A DNA stretch of 64,000 nt from Klenkia taihuensis (GTDB lineage Bacteria; Actinomycetota; Actinomycetes; Mycobacteriales; Geodermatophilaceae). The DNA lies in NCBI RefSeq assembly GCF_900112525.1, contig NZ_FOMD01000004.1:496001-560000 (forward strand), given 5' to 3'. A program made the translations under genes and the position numbers. A model generated the notes under the pieces. The model was given only the letters and a program-made list of their open reading frames with translations, made no database searches and was not told where the DNA came from. Below, in pieces: positions 1 through 10,912 of this stretch; the first letter of the stretch is position 1; every line of letters begins with the position of its first letter.

Positions 1-757
1 CTTCTCCCAGACCGACGCGCAGACGCTGGCCAACCAGCTGGAGTACGGCGCCCTGCCGCTCACCTTCACCCAGGCCACCGCGCAGACCATCACCACCGAG
101 CTCGGCGCCGAGCAGCTCGAGGCAGGGCTCATCGCCGGTGCCATCGGCATCGCGCTGGTCTTCCTCTACGCGCTGCTCTACTACCGCCTGCTCGGCCTGG
201 TGATGATCGCCAGCCTGGTGCTGTCGGCGGTCGTGGTCTACGCCAGCCTGGTGCTGCTGGGCCGGGAGATCGGCTTCACCCTGAGCCTGGCGGGCATCGC
301 CGGGTTCATCGTCAGCATCGGCATCACGGCCGACTCCTTCGTCGTGTACTTCGAACGGCTCAAGGACGAGATCCGCGAGGGCCGCACGCTGCGCAGCGCC
401 GTCCCGCGGGCGTGGGTGCGGGCCCGCCGCACGATCCTGTCGGCCGACGCGGTCAGCTTCCTGGCCGCGGCCATCCTCTACGTGCTGGCGATCGGCGACG
501 TGAAGGGCTTCGCGTTCACCCTGGGCCTGTCCACGGTGCTGGACCTGATCGTCGTCTTCCTCTTCACCCACCCGCTGATGGCGGTGCTCAGCCGGTTCAA
601 GGGCTTCGGCTCCAGCCGGTTCTCCGGGCTCGGCGCCGTCGACGTCACCCGCCGGCCCGCCGCGGCGCCGCGGCCCGGGCAGCGCCCGACCGCGACGGCG
701 GGCGCGACCAGCGCGTCGTCCAGCGGCGCGACCAGCAGCGACAGGAGCGACCGATGA
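1..757 (+). CDS. secD: Protein translocase subunit SecD, C-terminal part (5' end outside window)
   Basis: Membrane subunit of the Sec export machinery that, with SecF, uses the proton gradient to help pull secreted proteins out of the SecYEG channel. The window opens inside the gene; the first full codon is at base 2. Visible are the end of the periplasmic part, then an RND-type membrane domain with several hydrophobic helices and the conserved SecD signature [22 protein letters not shown] followed by the ERLKDE loop (split here: [15 protein letters not shown], then [11 protein letters not shown]). The cytoplasmic tail is rich in Ala, Ser, Arg and Pro and looks disordered. The stop overlaps the secF start by ATGA, so the two are translationally coupled. 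Confidence 0.95.
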   Translation, partial: FSQTDAQTLANQLEYGALPLTFTQATAQTITTELGAEQLEAGLIAGAIGIALVFLYALLYYRLLGLVMIASLVLSAVVVYASLVLLGREIGFTLSLAGIAGFIVSIGITADSFVVYFERLKDEIREGRTLRSAVPRAWVRARRTILSADAVSFLAAAILYVLAIGDVKGFAFTLGLSTVLDLIVVFLFTHPLMAVLSRFKGFGSSRFSGLGAVDVTRRPAAAPRPGQRPTATAGATSASSSGATSSDRSDR

Positions 758-2082
758 CCGGCACCCCCCGCGAGGGCCGCACCGACGACGAGCTGCTCGA
801 CGAGACCGACGCCGAGGTCCGTGCCGACGCCGCGGCCGACGCCGACGACGACGCCCTCGCCGAGGCCGGCCTGCCCACCGAGGACGGCGACCAGCCCGCC
901 CCGCGGAGGAAGGCCTCGCTGGCGCACCGGCTCTACAACGGCGAGGCCGGTCTGGACGTCGTCGGCCGCAGCCGCTTCTGGTACAAGGTCACCGCCGTGG
1001 TGATGCTGATCTGCATCGCCTCGATGGTGTTCCGCGGGTTCAACTTCGGCATCGACTTCGAGGGCGGCAACAGCTTCCGGCTGCCCGGTGGCACCGAGCA
1101 GCTGGCCGGCATCCGCGAGGCGGCCGAGTCCGCCGGCGCCGACGTCTCCACCGTGCAGGTGGTCGGCGGCGACACCGTGCTGCTGCGCACCGGCGCGCTG
1201 GACAACGCCGGCGAGACCGCCGTCGTCTCCGCCATCGCCGACGCCGCCGGGGTGGACGCCACCCAGGTGAGCCCGGAGGCGGTCAGCGCCGACTGGGGCC
1301 GGGACATCACCGACCAGGCGCTCATCGCCCTGGTGGTCTTCCTGGCCGCGGTCGTGGTGTTCCTGGCCATCCGGTTCCAGCCCAAGATGGCGGTGGGCGC
1401 GATCGCCGCGCTGGTGCACGACATCGTGCTCACCGCCGGCATCTACTCCCTGGTCGGCTTCGAGGTCACCCCCTCGACCGTCATCGGCTTCCTCACCATC
1501 CTCGGCTTCAGCCTCTACGACACCGTCGTCGTCTTCGACAAGGTCGACGAGAACGTCAAGGACCTGGAGAAGGGCGCCCGGATGACCTGGGGCGAGGCGG
1601 CCAACCTCGCGGTCAACCAGACCCTCATGCGCTCGATCAACACCTCGGTCATCGCGCTGCTGCCGGTCCTCGGCCTGCTCGTCGTCGGCGTCGGCCTGCT
1701 CGGCGTCGGCACGCTGCAGGACCTCGCGCTGGTGCTCACCGTCGGCCTGGCCGCGGGCACCTACAGCTCGATCTTCCTGGCCACCCCGATCCTCGCCGAC
1801 CTCAAGGCCCGCGAGCCCGGCGTCCAGGCCCTGGCCAAGCGCGTGCAGGCCCGCCGGGCCGCCGAGGCCCGGGCGGCCCGCGCCGGCGTCCCCGCCGGCC
1901 CGGTGGCCAGCGCCCGCCGGGCCCGCCGCGCGCCTTCCCCGGTCGCGGTCGCCGAGCACGACGAGCTGCCCGAGCGCCCCGAGGCGGTCGAGCAGGTCGA
2001 GTCCCCGGCGTCGGTCACCCGCACGGTGGCCGCCCCCAAGCCGGGCGCGCGTCCCCAGCGGCCGCGCGGCAGGCGACGGTGA
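754..2082 (+). CDS. secF: Protein translocase subunit SecF
   Basis: Partner of SecD in the Sec accessory complex (442 aa). The ATG at 754 overlaps the secD stop, which fixes the start. Residues 1-50 form an acidic Asp/Glu/Ala-rich cytoplasmic extension, longer than in most bacteria but common in actinobacteria. The first membrane helix is near residues 77-93, followed by the family motif [10 protein letters not shown]. The membrane domain carries the SecF signature [17 protein letters not shown]. The last 80 residues are a basic, Ala/Pro/Arg-rich tail. The stop overlaps the apt start by GTGA. Confidence 0.96.
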   Translation: MTGTPREGRTDDELLDETDAEVRADAAADADDDALAEAGLPTEDGDQPAPRRKASLAHRLYNGEAGLDVVGRSRFWYKVTAVVMLICIASMVFRGFNFGIDFEGGNSFRLPGGTEQLAGIREAAESAGADVSTVQVVGGDTVLLRTGALDNAGETAVVSAIADAAGVDATQVSPEAVSADWGRDITDQALIALVVFLAAVVVFLAIRFQPKMAVGAIAALVHDIVLTAGIYSLVGFEVTPSTVIGFLTILGFSLYDTVVVFDKVDENVKDLEKGARMTWGEAANLAVNQTLMRSINTSVIALLPVLGLLVVGVGLLGVGTLQDLALVLTVGLAAGTYSSIFLATPILADLKAREPGVQALAKRVQARRAAEARAARAGVPAGPVASARRARRAPSPVAVAEHDELPERPEAVEQVESPASVTRTVAAPKPGARPQRPRGRRR

Positions 2083-2651
2083 CCGAGCCGCCGCTGGACG
2101 AGCTGATCGCCTCCATCGCGGTCGACGTCCCCGACTTCCCCGAGCCGGGGGTGGTCTTCCGCGACCTCACCCCGGTGTTCGCCGACGCCGGTGCCTTCCG
2201 CCGGGTGGTCGACGGCCTGGCCGCGCCGGTGCTGACCGACCCCCGCGTGGCCGCGCTGCGCACCGGGGACGGCGACCCGGGCTTCGACGTCGTCGTCGGC
2301 GTCGAGGCCCGGGGGTTCCTGCTGGCCGCCGCGGTCGCGCTGGCCGCGGGCACCGGCGTCGTCCCGGTGCGCAAGGCCGGCAAGCTGCCCCGGGAGCGGA
2401 TCAGCGCCGAGTACGCCCTGGAGTACGGGACGGCCACCCTCGAGCTGCACACCGACTCCCTCACCGCCGGCCAGCGCGTCCTCGTGGTCGACGACGTGCT
2501 GGCCACCGGCGGCACGCTGGAGGCGGCGGTCGGCCTGGTGGAGCGGCTGGGCGCCGTGGTGAGCGCGGTGGCCGTGGTCGTCGAGCTCCCCGCCCTGGGC
2601 GGCCGGCAGAAGCTCGCCCCGCACAGCGTGCACGCGCTGTGGACCACCTGA
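2079..2651 (+). CDS. apt: Adenine phosphoribosyltransferase
   Basis: Purine salvage enzyme in the cytoplasm: adenine + PRPP gives AMP + pyrophosphate. 190 aa, normal for the family. The GTG start overlaps the secF stop. Near the N-terminus the motif PDFPEPGVVFRDLTPV is typical of Apt, and the PRPP-binding motif VLVVDDVLATGGT is present near residues 131-143. Placement between secF and the (p)ppGpp synthetase gene is the conserved actinobacterial order. Confidence 0.95.
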   Translation: MTEPPLDELIASIAVDVPDFPEPGVVFRDLTPVFADAGAFRRVVDGLAAPVLTDPRVAALRTGDGDPGFDVVVGVEARGFLLAAAVALAAGTGVVPVRKAGKLPRERISAEYALEYGTATLELHTDSLTAGQRVLVVDDVLATGGTLEAAVGLVERLGAVVSAVAVVVELPALGGRQKLAPHSVHALWTT

Positions 2652-2695
2652 CGCAGCTCACCCTCCCGAGCGGTCCACCCGCCCCGGTCCGTGGC

Positions 2696-2701
2696 TAGCA
2701 T
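2696..2701 (+). promoter_or_regulatory. Probable -10 element for rel
   Basis: The hexamer TAGCAT lies in the 87-bp gap between apt and rel and fits the actinobacterial TANNNT pattern. Transcription from it would start near 2708 and give a leader of about 30 bases that contains the AGGAG at 2729-2733. No clear -35 box was recognised. Confidence 0.4.
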
Positions 2702-2738
2702 GGTCGGGGTCCCGACCGGTCGGACGACAGGAGTGGCC

Positions 2739-5177
2739 ATGGCATCCGAGGTGGTGGCCCGACGCGCTGCCGAGCAGCCGCCTGCCGCCCCGGACGCCGA
2801 CACCCCCCGGGCAGCGCTCCCCGAGCGGCCCGCCCTGCAGACGCCCGACGCCCGACCGGGCACCTCCCCGGCCGGCGCAGACCCCGGTGAGGACGCCGGC
2901 GGCCCGGCGCTGGAGTCGGTGCGCCGCCGCCGCGTCGTCGACCGGCTGGCCCGCCGGATCGTCGCCGGGCAGCGCTCCACCGTCGTCCGGCCGGTGCTCG
3001 AGCCGCTGGCGGCGCTGCACCGGCAGAGCCACGCCAAGGCCGACCTCACCCTGCTGCAGCGGGCCTACGACGTCGCCGAGGCCGCGCACTCGGCGCAGAA
3101 GCGCAAGTCCGGCGACCCCTACATCACCCACCCGCTCGCCGTCGCCACCGTGCTCGCCGGGCTGGGGATGGACACCACCACGCTGGTCGCGGCGCTGCTG
3201 CACGACACCGTGGAGGACACCGGCGTCACGCTGGAGTCCATCGTCGCCGACTTCGGCCCCGAGGTCGCGCACCTCGTCGACGGCGTCACCAAGATCGACA
3301 AGGTCTCGTTCGGGGACGGCGCCCAGGCCGAGACCATCCGCAAGATGATCGTCGCGATGGCCCGCGACCCCCGGGTGCTGGTCATCAAGCTCGCCGACCG
3401 GCTGCACAACATGCGCACCCTGCGTTTCCTCCCGCCGGAGAAGCAGGAGAAGAAGGCCCGCGAGACCCTCGAGATCCTCGCCCCGCTGGCCCACCGGCTG
3501 GGCATGAACACCATCAAGTGGGAGCTCGAGGACCTCGCCTTCGCCACGCTGTACCCCAAGCGGTACGACGAGATCGTCCGGCTGGTGGCCGAGCGCGCGC
3601 CCTCCCGCGACTCCTACCTGGCCGAGGTCACCACCGCCGTCAGCGAGCAGCTCAAGGGCGCCAAGGTCGAGGCCACCGTCACCGGCCGGCCCAAGCACTA
3701 CTACTCGATCTACCAGAAGATGATCGTCCGCGGCCGCGACTTCACCGACATCTGGGACCTCGTCGGCATCCGGATCCTGGTCGACACGGTGCGCGACTGC
3801 TACGCCGCGCTGGGCATCATGCACGCGCACTGGCAGCCGGTGCCCGGCCGCTTCAAGGACTTCGTGGCGATGCCGAAGTTCAACATGTACCAGTCGCTGC
3901 ACACCACGGTCATCGGCCCGCAGGGCAAGCCCGTCGAGCTGCAGATCCGCACCCACGACATGCACCGCACCGCCGAGTACGGCATCGCGGCGCACTGGAA
4001 GTACAAGGAGAAGGCACGCGGCGGCGGCGCCGTCACGCCGATGGGGCCCGGCTCCAGCGGCGACGAGATGCTCTGGCTGCGCCAGCTGCTGGACTGGCAG
4101 CGCGAGGCGCAGGAGCCCGGGGAGTTCCTGGAGACGCTGCGCTACGACCTCGGTCCGCAGGAGGTCTTCGTCTTCACGCCCAAGGGCGACGTGATGAGCC
4201 TGCCGGACAACTCCACCCCGGTCGACTTCGCCTTCGCCGTGCACACCGAGGTCGGCTACCGCTGCATCGGCGCCCGGGTCAACGGCTCGCTGGTCTCCCT
4301 GGACTCCAAGCTCTCCAACGGCGACACCGTCGAGGTGTTCACCTCCAAGTCCCCGACCGCCGGGCCCAGCCGCGACTGGCTGGAGTTCGTCGGCTCCTCC
4401 CGCGCCCGCACCAAGATCCGCCAGTGGTTCACCAAGGAGCGCCGCGAGGACGCCGTCGAGGCCGGCAAGGACGCCCTCACCAAGGCGATGCGCAAGGCCG
4501 GGCTGCCCCTGCAGCGGCTGATGGGCGGCGAGGCACTGGCCACCCTCGCGGCCGACCTGCACCACCCCGACGTCAGCGCGCTCTACGCCGCGGTGGGGGA
4601 GAACCGGGTGTCGGCCTCCTCGGTCGTGGAGAAGCTGCTGGTCGCCCTCGGCGGCTCCGAGGGCGCCACCGAGGACATCGCCGAGACCGCCATCCCGGCC
4701 CGCCGCTCCGTCGCCCGCACCGCCAGCGGCGACCCCGGCATCGTCGTCACCGACATGACCGACGTCTGGGCCAAGCTCGCCAAGTGCTGCACCCCGGTGC
4801 CCGGCGACGACATCCTCGGCTTCGTCACCCGCGGCGGCGGGGTCAGCGTGCACCGCACCGACTGCACCAACGCCGCGGACCTGCAGCGCAAGCCCGAGCG
4901 GTTGGTCGAGGTGGCCTGGGCCGCCCAGCCCGGCGCGGTCTTCCTCGTCGCCATCCAGGTCGAGGCGCTGGACCGGCACCGGCTGCTCTCCGACGTCACC
5001 AAGGCCCTCGCCGACGAGCGGGTCAACATCCTCTCCGCCTCGGTGCAGACCAGCCGCGACCGCGTCGCGGTCAGCCGGTTCACCTTCGAGCTGGCCGACC
5101 CGGCCCACCTGGGTGCGGTGCTGCAGACCGTCCGCAACGTCGACGGCGTCTTCGACGTGGAACGGGTGACGGCGTAG
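2739..5177 (+). CDS. rel: Bifunctional (p)ppGpp synthetase/hydrolase, Rel
   Basis: Makes and degrades the stringent-response alarmones ppGpp/pppGpp. The ATG at 2739 is chosen because AGGAG lies 5 bases upstream; earlier in-frame GTG 2691 and ATG 2700 lack a ribosome site and would lie over the probable promoter (812 aa from 2739). Domains in order: a disordered Ala/Pro-rich N-terminus of about 75 aa, an HD hydrolase domain with HDTVED near residue 155, a synthetase domain with RFKD near residue 371, a TGS domain from about residue 475, and a C-terminal zinc-finger/ACT region ([14 protein letters not shown]). The RxKD motif marks a bifunctional Rel rather than a synthetase-only RelA. Confidence 0.95.
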   Translation: MASEVVARRAAEQPPAAPDADTPRAALPERPALQTPDARPGTSPAGADPGEDAGGPALESVRRRRVVDRLARRIVAGQRSTVVRPVLEPLAALHRQSHAKADLTLLQRAYDVAEAAHSAQKRKSGDPYITHPLAVATVLAGLGMDTTTLVAALLHDTVEDTGVTLESIVADFGPEVAHLVDGVTKIDKVSFGDGAQAETIRKMIVAMARDPRVLVIKLADRLHNMRTLRFLPPEKQEKKARETLEILAPLAHRLGMNTIKWELEDLAFATLYPKRYDEIVRLVAERAPSRDSYLAEVTTAVSEQLKGAKVEATVTGRPKHYYSIYQKMIVRGRDFTDIWDLVGIRILVDTVRDCYAALGIMHAHWQPVPGRFKDFVAMPKFNMYQSLHTTVIGPQGKPVELQIRTHDMHRTAEYGIAAHWKYKEKARGGGAVTPMGPGSSGDEMLWLRQLLDWQREAQEPGEFLETLRYDLGPQEVFVFTPKGDVMSLPDNSTPVDFAFAVHTEVGYRCIGARVNGSLVSLDSKLSNGDTVEVFTSKSPTAGPSRDWLEFVGSSRARTKIRQWFTKERREDAVEAGKDALTKAMRKAGLPLQRLMGGEALATLAADLHHPDVSALYAAVGENRVSASSVVEKLLVALGGSEGATEDIAETAIPARRSVARTASGDPGIVVTDMTDVWAKLAKCCTPVPGDDILGFVTRGGGVSVHRTDCTNAADLQRKPERLVEVAWAAQPGAVFLVAIQVEALDRHRLLSDVTKALADERVNILSASVQTSRDRVAVSRFTFELADPAHLGAVLQTVRNVDGVFDVERVTA

Positions 5178-5185
5178 CGGCACCT

Positions 5186-5255
5186 CCCCGCTGGATGTGA
5201 GTCGTTGCGGGGTCGGGGGCCCGGCATGCCGCTGGATGTGGCATCCAGCGGCATC
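5186..5255. terminator. Two adjacent hairpins between convergent rel and ppi
   Basis: In the 83-bp gap between two convergent genes there is a perfect 13-bp inverted repeat, ATGCCGCTGGATG at 5226-5238 and its complement at 5242-5254, with a TGG loop. Just before it, CCCCGC (5186-5191) can pair with GCGGGG (5207-5212), and the loop of that stem repeats CTGGATGTG from the main hairpin. No T-tract follows, so a bidirectional terminator is inferred from structure and position only. Confidence 0.6.
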
Positions 5256-5260
5256 AACGG

Positions 5261-6094
5261 CTAGGCGGCCGGGGTGACCGCGGTGATGGTGACCGGGGTG
5301 GCCGGGGCGCCGTCCTGGCTGCCGTCGACGACGCCGGCGGCGGCGATGGTGTCCAGCACGCCCAGGCCCGCGTCGCCCACCGTGCCGAAGACGGTGTAGC
5401 TCGGGGGCAACTGGCTGTCGCCGTAGACCAGGAAGAACTGGCTGCCGTCGGTGCCCTGGCCGCTGTTGGCCATCGCCAGCACGCCGCGGCCGTAGGTCTC
5501 GCTGCCCGACGTCGCGGTCGGGAAGGTGTAGCCCGGCCCGCCCGAGCCGGTGCCCGACGGGTCACCGCACTGCAGCACCTTCAGGCCGTCCGAGGTGGTC
5601 AGCCGGTGGCAGGGGGTGCCGTCGAAGTAGCCCTGCGAGGCCAGCGACACGAAGCTCTCGGCCGCGCAGGCGCCCGGGCCGGAGAAGTCCAGGGTGACCG
5701 GGACGTCGCCGGCGCTGGTGGCGATGGTCTCGGCCTGCTGCCCGGTGGGCAGGTCGCCCGAGGGCGCGTCGACGGCCGAGGGTCCGGCGCTGCCCTGCGC
5801 GTCGTAGGTGTAGGTGCACGACCCGGCGGTGGTGGTCTGCCCGGCCCGCTCGGCGCCCGGGCCCGCGGTGGGGGCGGCGGCCGAGCTGGTCGAGGTCGCG
5901 TCGGCGGCGGTGGCGTCGTCGTCCCCGCCGATTCCCGTGATCAGCAGCGCGGCGCCCACGACGACCACGACGGCGGCCACGGTGACGCCGATGAGCAGGT
6001 TGCGGCGGCGCTTGCGCTGCTGCGCGGCCCGCCGCTCGAGCTGCCGCTGCAGGTGACGCTGGGCGGACTGACGACGCTGCTTGTTGCTGACCAC
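5261..6094 (-). CDS. Membrane-anchored cyclophilin-type peptidyl-prolyl cis-trans isomerase
   Basis: Catalyses proline cis-trans isomerisation, probably outside the cell membrane. The GTG at 6094-6092 is chosen because the hexamer TAGACT lies 8 bases upstream (leaderless design); longer in-frame starts would run through this promoter (277 aa). A very basic first stretch (QRRQSAQRHLQRQLERR) is followed by a hydrophobic helix LLIGVTVAAVVVVVGAALLI near residues 36-55, then a Thr/Ala/Gly-rich linker and the cyclophilin domain with FDGTPCHRL, MANSGQGTDGSQFFLVYGD and YTVFGTV. Its place next to rel matches the ppi gene of mycobacteria. Confidence 0.9.
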   Translation of the reverse strand: MVSNKQRRQSAQRHLQRQLERRAAQQRKRRRNLLIGVTVAAVVVVVGAALLITGIGGDDDATAADATSTSSAAAPTAGPGAERAGQTTTAGSCTYTYDAQGSAGPSAVDAPSGDLPTGQQAETIATSAGDVPVTLDFSGPGACAAESFVSLASQGYFDGTPCHRLTTSDGLKVLQCGDPSGTGSGGPGYTFPTATSGSETYGRGVLAMANSGQGTDGSQFFLVYGDSQLPPSYTVFGTVGDAGLGVLDTIAAAGVVDGSQDGAPATPVTITAVTPAA

Positions 6095-6102
6095 GGGTGC
6101 GG

Positions 6103-6108
6103 AGTCTA
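6103..6108 (-). promoter_or_regulatory. Probable -10 element (TAGACT) for the cyclophilin gene
   Basis: Read on the minus strand the hexamer is TAGACT, 8 bases before the GTG start. This is the same arrangement as at def, rpe and several other genes in the window, and suggests a leaderless mRNA. Confidence 0.5.
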
Positions 6109-6161
6109 GGCAAGCGACCCCGGCCACCTGCTGGGACGCCGGTCGTGTCGGCGGTGCCACG

Positions 6162-6167
6162 TACCCT
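6162..6167 (+). promoter_or_regulatory. Probable -10 element (TACCCT) for the metallo-hydrolase/hisS run
   Basis: TACCCT ends 6 bases before the GTG start at 6174, so transcription would begin at or next to the start codon. No Shine-Dalgarno sequence fits in the remaining space. It is divergent from the cyclophilin promoter, about 55 bp away. Confidence 0.5.
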
Positions 6168-6173
6168 GCTCGG

Positions 6174-6869
6174 GTGCTCATCCGCTCGTTCCCCGCCGGC
6201 GCGTTCGGCACCAACTGCTACGCGGTGGCCACCGGTCCGCGCGCCGAGTGCGTCGTCGTCGACCCCGGCATGGACGCCGTCGAGCCCCTCGCGCGGATGC
6301 TCGCCGACGACGGCCTCAAGCCCGTCGCCGTCGTCCTCACCCACGGGCACCTGGACCACACCTTCTCCGTGCTGCCGGTCTGCGACGGCTACGACATCCC
6401 CGCCTACCTGCACCCGGCCGACTCCGGGATGCTCTCGGACCCGGTCCGCTGGCACGGCCCGCAGCTCGCCCCGCTGATCACCGGCGTCGCGCTGCCCGAC
6501 CCGGCCGACGTGCTGACCCTGGACGACGGCGCCACCCTCTCGCTGGCCGGCGTCGACCTCACCGTGCGGCACGCCCCCGGCCACACCCAGGGGTCGGTCA
6601 TGTTCTCCCTCGACCTCGGCCCCGAGCACGACATGGCCCCGGGCCTGCTGGCCGGCGACGTGCTGTTCGCCGGGTCGGTCGGCCGGGTCGACCTGCCCGG
6701 CGGGTCCTGGGAGGCGATGCTCGGCTCGCTGCGCGACGTCGTCCTGCCGCTGGACGACGCCACCGTCGTCCTGCCCGGCCACGGCCCGGCCACCACCGTC
6801 GGGCGGGAGCGCGCCAGCAACCCCTACCTGGCCGAGGCCGCCGCCGCACCGAAGGGACGCGGGCTGTGA
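6174..6869 (+). CDS. MBL-fold metallo-hydrolase, glyoxalase II-like
   Basis: A metallo-beta-lactamase-fold hydrolase of the hydroxyacylglutathione hydrolase-like group (231 aa), cytoplasmic and most likely a thioester hydrolase. The metal motif THGHLDHT (HxHxDH) lies near residues 57-64, further ligands are seen in HAPGHTQGS and in LLAGDVLF, and LPGHGPATT is near the C-terminus. The GTG at 6174 follows a -10-like hexamer directly. The stop overlaps hisS by GTGA. The exact substrate cannot be told; in actinobacteria this gene regularly precedes hisS. Confidence 0.85.
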   Translation: MLIRSFPAGAFGTNCYAVATGPRAECVVVDPGMDAVEPLARMLADDGLKPVAVVLTHGHLDHTFSVLPVCDGYDIPAYLHPADSGMLSDPVRWHGPQLAPLITGVALPDPADVLTLDDGATLSLAGVDLTVRHAPGHTQGSVMFSLDLGPEHDMAPGLLAGDVLFAGSVGRVDLPGGSWEAMLGSLRDVVLPLDDATVVLPGHGPATTVGRERASNPYLAEAAAAPKGRGL

Positions 6870-8125
6870 GCGACATCCAGCGCGCCCCCAAGGGCACCTT
6901 CGACCGGCTGCCCCCGGACTCCGCGGCCTACCTCGCCGCCCGCGACGCCCTGGTCGCCCCGCTGCTGACCGCCGGCTACGGCTACGTCGAGACCCCCGTG
7001 TTCGAGGAGACCGCGGTCTTCTCCCGGGGCGTGGGCGAGTCCACCGACGTCGTGTCGAAGGAGATGTACACCTTCGCCGACCGCGGCGGCCGGTCGCTGA
7101 CCCTGCGGCCGGAGTTCACCGCCGGCGTCATGCGGGCCTTCATCGAGCACCGGCTCTACGCCGGTGCACTGCCCGCGAAGCTCTGGACCGTCGGGTCGGC
7201 GTTCCGCTACGAGCGGCCCCAGGCCGGCCGCTACCGGCACTTCACCCAGGTCAGCGTCGAGGCCCTCGGCGTCGACGACCCCGCCCTGGACGCCGAGCTG
7301 GTCGCCCTGGCCGACGCTGGCTTCCGCGGGCTCGGGCTCACCGACTACGACCTGCAGCTGACCTCGCTGGGCGACGCCACCTGCCGGCCGCAGTACCGCG
7401 ACCTGCTGGTGGCGTTCCTCGCCGGCCTCGACCTCGACGAGGACACCCGGCAGCGGGCCGCGATCAACCCGCTGCGGGTGCTCGACGACAAGCGGCCCGA
7501 GGTGCAGGCCCAGCTCGCCGACGCCCCGCTGATGGTCGACCACCTCTCCGACACCACGAAGGCGCACTACGACGCCGTCCGGCAGCACCTGTCCGACCTC
7601 GGGGTCACCTGGGTGGAGGCGCCCCGGCTGGTCCGCGGGCTGGACTACTACACGAAGACCACCTTCGAGTTCGTGCACCGCGGCCTCGGCGCGCAGGCCA
7701 GCATCGGCGGCGGCGGGCGCTACGACGGTCTGTCGGCCGCGCTCGGCGGCCCCGACCTGTCCGGCATCGGCTACGCCGTCGGGGTCGACCGCACGATCCT
7801 CGCCGCGCAGGCCGAGGGCCTGGACATCCCGGTCACCGGCGGCACCGAGGTGTTCGTCGTCCACCTGGGCGAGGAGGCCAAGCGGTTCGCCGTCCGGCTG
7901 GTGGGGCAGCTGCGCGCCGCCGGCGTCGCCGCGGACACCGTCTACGGCGGCCGGGGGCTCAAGGGCGCCATGAAGGCCGCCGACCGCTCCGGCGCCGCGC
8001 GCGTGGTCGTGGTGGGGGACCGCGACCTGGCCGAGGGCGTCGCCCAGGTGAAGACGATGGCCACCGGCGAGCAGGTCGCCGTCCCCCTCGGTGAGCTGGC
8101 CGAGTCGCTGCGTGCGAGCGTGTGA
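6866..8125 (+). CDS. hisS: Histidyl-tRNA synthetase
   Basis: Class II aminoacyl-tRNA synthetase that charges tRNA-His (419 aa). The start GTG overlaps the upstream stop. Seen are the N-terminal [11 protein letters not shown], motif 2 region [16 protein letters not shown], the histidine-binding motif [15 protein letters not shown] near residues 256-270, motif 3 GGGGRYDGL and [10 protein letters not shown], and a C-terminal anticodon-binding domain. The stop overlaps the next gene by 4 bases. Confidence 0.95.
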   Translation: MSDIQRAPKGTFDRLPPDSAAYLAARDALVAPLLTAGYGYVETPVFEETAVFSRGVGESTDVVSKEMYTFADRGGRSLTLRPEFTAGVMRAFIEHRLYAGALPAKLWTVGSAFRYERPQAGRYRHFTQVSVEALGVDDPALDAELVALADAGFRGLGLTDYDLQLTSLGDATCRPQYRDLLVAFLAGLDLDEDTRQRAAINPLRVLDDKRPEVQAQLADAPLMVDHLSDTTKAHYDAVRQHLSDLGVTWVEAPRLVRGLDYYTKTTFEFVHRGLGAQASIGGGGRYDGLSAALGGPDLSGIGYAVGVDRTILAAQAEGLDIPVTGGTEVFVVHLGEEAKRFAVRLVGQLRAAGVAADTVYGGRGLKGAMKAADRSGAARVVVVGDRDLAEGVAQVKTMATGEQVAVPLGELAESLRASV

Positions 8126-9111
8126 GCATGGAATCCCGCTCCCTCGGCCGCACCGGCGCCTCCGTCTCCGTCGTCGGCCTCGGCACCTGGCAGCTCGGCG
8201 CCGACTGGGGTGACGTCGACGACGCCACCGCCCGGCAGGTCCTCGACACCGCCCTGGACGCCGGGGTCACCCTGCTCGACACCGCCGACGTCTACGGCGA
8301 CGGCCGCTCCGAGCAGCGCATCGCCGCCGCCCTGGCCGACCGCGGCGGGCAGCGGCCGTTCGTGGCCACCAAGGCCGGACGGCGGGCCGACCCCTTCGTC
8401 GCCGAGACCTACACGCCGGAGAACCTGCGGGCCTGGGTCGACCGGTCCCGCCGCAACCTGGCCGTCGACACCCTGGACCTGGTGCAGCTGCACTGCCCGC
8501 CGCCGGCCGTCTACTCCGACCAGCGGGTCTACGACACCCTCGACGGGTTCGTCGCCGACGGCTCGATCGCGGCCTACGGCGTCTCGGTGGAGACCGTGGC
8601 CGAGGGCCTGACCGCGCTGGAGCACGAGGGCGTGCAGTCCATCCAGGTCATCCTCAACGTGTTCCGCCGCAAGCCGCTGGAGGAGCTGCTGCCCGCCGCC
8701 GCGGCCGCGCAGGTCGGCATCCTGGCCCGGGTGCCGCTGGCCTCGGGCCTGCTCACCGGCCGGTTCACCGAGGACACCACCTTCGGCGCCGACGACCACC
8801 GGCAGTTCAACCGCAACGGCGAGGCCTTCGACGTCGGCGAGACCTTCGCCGGCGTGCCCTACGAGGTCGGCGTGGCCGCGGCCCGCGAGTTCGTCGAGCT
8901 CTGCGGCGACCGCACCCCCGCCCAGGTCGCGCTGCGCTGGATCATCCAGCAGCCGGGCGTCACCTCGGTCATCCCCGGCGCCAGCAGCGTCCGGCAGGCG
9001 GAGTCCAACGCGGCGGCCGCCGAGCTGCCGCCGCTCACCGACGCCGAGCTGGCCGACCTCGAGCGCCTCTACGACGAGCGCATCCGCACCCACGTGCACT
9101 CCCGCTGGTAA
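8122..9111 (+). CDS. Aldo/keto reductase
   Basis: NAD(P)H-dependent aldehyde/ketone reductase of the AKR family (329 aa), soluble. The catalytic tetrad is visible: Asp and Tyr in [11 protein letters not shown], Lys in FVATKAGRR and His in LVQLHCPP. The C-terminal cofactor loop is [15 protein letters not shown]. The GTG at 8122 overlaps the hisS stop; an ATG two codons later (8128) is an equally possible start. It sits in a tRNA synthetase run, which says nothing about its substrate. The closest functional label would be the general-stress or IolS/YghZ-like AKR group, but this is not certain. Confidence 0.85.
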   Translation: MSMESRSLGRTGASVSVVGLGTWQLGADWGDVDDATARQVLDTALDAGVTLLDTADVYGDGRSEQRIAAALADRGGQRPFVATKAGRRADPFVAETYTPENLRAWVDRSRRNLAVDTLDLVQLHCPPPAVYSDQRVYDTLDGFVADGSIAAYGVSVETVAEGLTALEHEGVQSIQVILNVFRRKPLEELLPAAAAAQVGILARVPLASGLLTGRFTEDTTFGADDHRQFNRNGEAFDVGETFAGVPYEVGVAAAREFVELCGDRTPAQVALRWIIQQPGVTSVIPGASSVRQAESNAAAAELPPLTDAELADLERLYDERIRTHVHSRW

Positions 9112-9136
9112 ACCGAACCCCCCGAAAGGCACTCCC

Positions 9137-10870
9137 TTGTTGCGCACCCACGACGCCGGCACCCTGCGGGCGTCCGACGCCGGCACCACCGTCACCCTCG
9201 CCGGCTGGATCGCCCGCCGGCGCGACCACGGCGGCGTGGTCTTCCTCGACGTCCGCGACGGCTCGGGCTACGCCCAGGTCGTCGTCCGCGAGGAGGAGGC
9301 GCACGCGCTGCGCAACGAGTTCTGCGTGCTGGTGACCGGGGAGGTGCAGCGCCGGCCCGAGGGCAACGAGAACCCGGAGCTGCCCTCGGGCGAGATCGAG
9401 GTGGTCGCCTCGACGCTGCAGGTGCTCTCGGCCTCGGCCCCGCTGCCCTTCCCGATCGAGACCGCGCAGGCCGCCGGGGACGACGTCCGCTACGCCCACC
9501 GCTACCTCGACCTGCGCCGGCAGGGCCCGGCGAAGGTCATGAAGCTGCGCAGCGAGGTCAACCGGGTGGCCCGCGGCGTCATGGCCGACCTGGGCTTCAC
9601 CGAGGTCGAGACGCCCTCGCTGACCCGCTCCACCCCCGAGGGCGCGCGCGACTTCGTCGTCCCCGTCCGGCTGCAGCCCGGCTCCTGGTACGCCCTGCCG
9701 CAGTCGCCGCAGCTGTTCAAGCAGCTGCTGATGATCGGCGGGCTCGAGCGGTACTACCAGATCGCCCGCTGCTTCCGGGACGAGGACTTCCGCGCCGACC
9801 GGCAGCCGGAGTTCACCCAGCTGGACTTCGAGATGAGCTTCGTCGACCGGGACGACGTCCTCGACGTCGCCTCCGCCGTGGTCACCGCGCTGTGGCGCGA
9901 GCTGGCCGACCACGAGGTCGGCGAGATCCCGCGGATGACCTACCGCGAGGCGATGGACCGGTTCGGCTCCGACAAGCCCGACACCCGCTTCGGCGTCGAG
10001 CTCGTCGAGCTGACCGAGTACTTCGCCGACACCCCGTTCCGGGTGTTCCAGTCGCCCTACGTCGGTGCGGTGGTCATGCCCGGCGGCGGGTCGCAGCCCC
10101 GGCGCACCTTCGACGCCTGGCAGGACTGGGCCCGCTCGCGCGGCGCCAAGGGCCTGGCCTACGTCACCGTCGCCGAGGACGGCACGCTCGGCGGCCCGGT
10201 CACCAAGAACATCTCCGACGCCGAGCGCGAGGGCCTGGTCGCCGCGGTCGGGGCGCAGCCCGGTGACTGCATCTTCTTCGCCGCCGGCCCGCGCCGGTCG
10301 GCCCAGGAGCTGCTGGGCGCGGCCCGCAACGAGATCGCCAAGCGCCTCGAGCTGGTCCCCGAGGGCTCGTGGGCGTTCCTGTTCGTCGTGGACTTCCCGA
10401 TGTTCGAGGAGACCGAGGACGGCGGCTGGACCTTCATGCACCACCCCTTCACCTCGCCCACCCCCGAGTGGCGGGAGCGCTTCGCCGAGGACAAGGGGGC
10501 GGCGCTCTCCGACGCCTACGACCTGGTCATCAACGGCAACGAGTGCATGTCCGGGTCGGTCCGCATCCACGACGCCGGCCTGCAGGAGCGGGTCTTCGAG
10601 ACCCTCGGCATGTCCACCGAGGAGGCCCGCGACCGGTTCGGGTTCTTCCTGGAGGCCTTCGCCTACGGCCCGCCGCCGCACGCCGGCGCCGCGCTGGGCT
10701 GGGACCGCCTGGTCGCGCTGCTGGCCGGGGTCGACTCCATCCGCGAGGTCATCGCCTTCCCGAAGACCGGCGCCGGCTACGACCCGCTGACCGGCGCCCC
10801 CACGCCGATCAGCGCAGCCCAGCGCAAGGAGGCCGGCATCGACGCGGAGCCGGTGCAGCCCGAGGCCTGA
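9137..10870 (+). CDS. aspS: Aspartyl-tRNA synthetase
   Basis: Charges tRNA-Asp (577 aa, the usual bacterial length). Start is TTG at 9137, preceded by GAAAGG. Domains: N-terminal OB-fold anticodon-binding domain ([21 protein letters not shown] split as [13 protein letters not shown]), class II catalytic core with motif 2 [12 protein letters not shown] near residue 208, the bacterial GAD insertion in the middle, and motif 3 [15 protein letters not shown] near residue 518. Bacterial AspRS may charge tRNA-Asn as well where asnS is absent; the window cannot decide this. Confidence 0.94.
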   Translation: MLRTHDAGTLRASDAGTTVTLAGWIARRRDHGGVVFLDVRDGSGYAQVVVREEEAHALRNEFCVLVTGEVQRRPEGNENPELPSGEIEVVASTLQVLSASAPLPFPIETAQAAGDDVRYAHRYLDLRRQGPAKVMKLRSEVNRVARGVMADLGFTEVETPSLTRSTPEGARDFVVPVRLQPGSWYALPQSPQLFKQLLMIGGLERYYQIARCFRDEDFRADRQPEFTQLDFEMSFVDRDDVLDVASAVVTALWRELADHEVGEIPRMTYREAMDRFGSDKPDTRFGVELVELTEYFADTPFRVFQSPYVGAVVMPGGGSQPRRTFDAWQDWARSRGAKGLAYVTVAEDGTLGGPVTKNISDAEREGLVAAVGAQPGDCIFFAAGPRRSAQELLGAARNEIAKRLELVPEGSWAFLFVVDFPMFEETEDGGWTFMHHPFTSPTPEWRERFAEDKGAALSDAYDLVINGNECMSGSVRIHDAGLQERVFETLGMSTEEARDRFGFFLEAFAYGPPPHAGAALGWDRLVALLAGVDSIREVIAFPKTGAGYDPLTGAPTPISAAQRKEAGIDAEPVQPEA

Positions 10871-10899
10871 CGGGGGTCGGGGCGCGCAGCGGCCGTGGG

Positions 10900-10905
10900 T
10901 AACCT
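10900..10905 (+). promoter_or_regulatory. Probable -10 element (TAACCT) of the aminotransferase gene
   Basis: TAACCT ends 7 bases before the ATG at 10913, again a leaderless layout. An in-frame GTG at 10895 exists but lies upstream of this hexamer and is not favoured. Confidence 0.5.
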
Positions 10906-10912
10906 GCGGCAC

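Noticed and set aside
2658-5183. Very long open frame antisense to rel (over 800 codons)
   Set aside because: It mirrors rel codon by codon, is made of Gly/Ala/Val/Asp/Arg low-complexity sequence, and arises because GC-rich third positions remove stop codons on the opposite strand.
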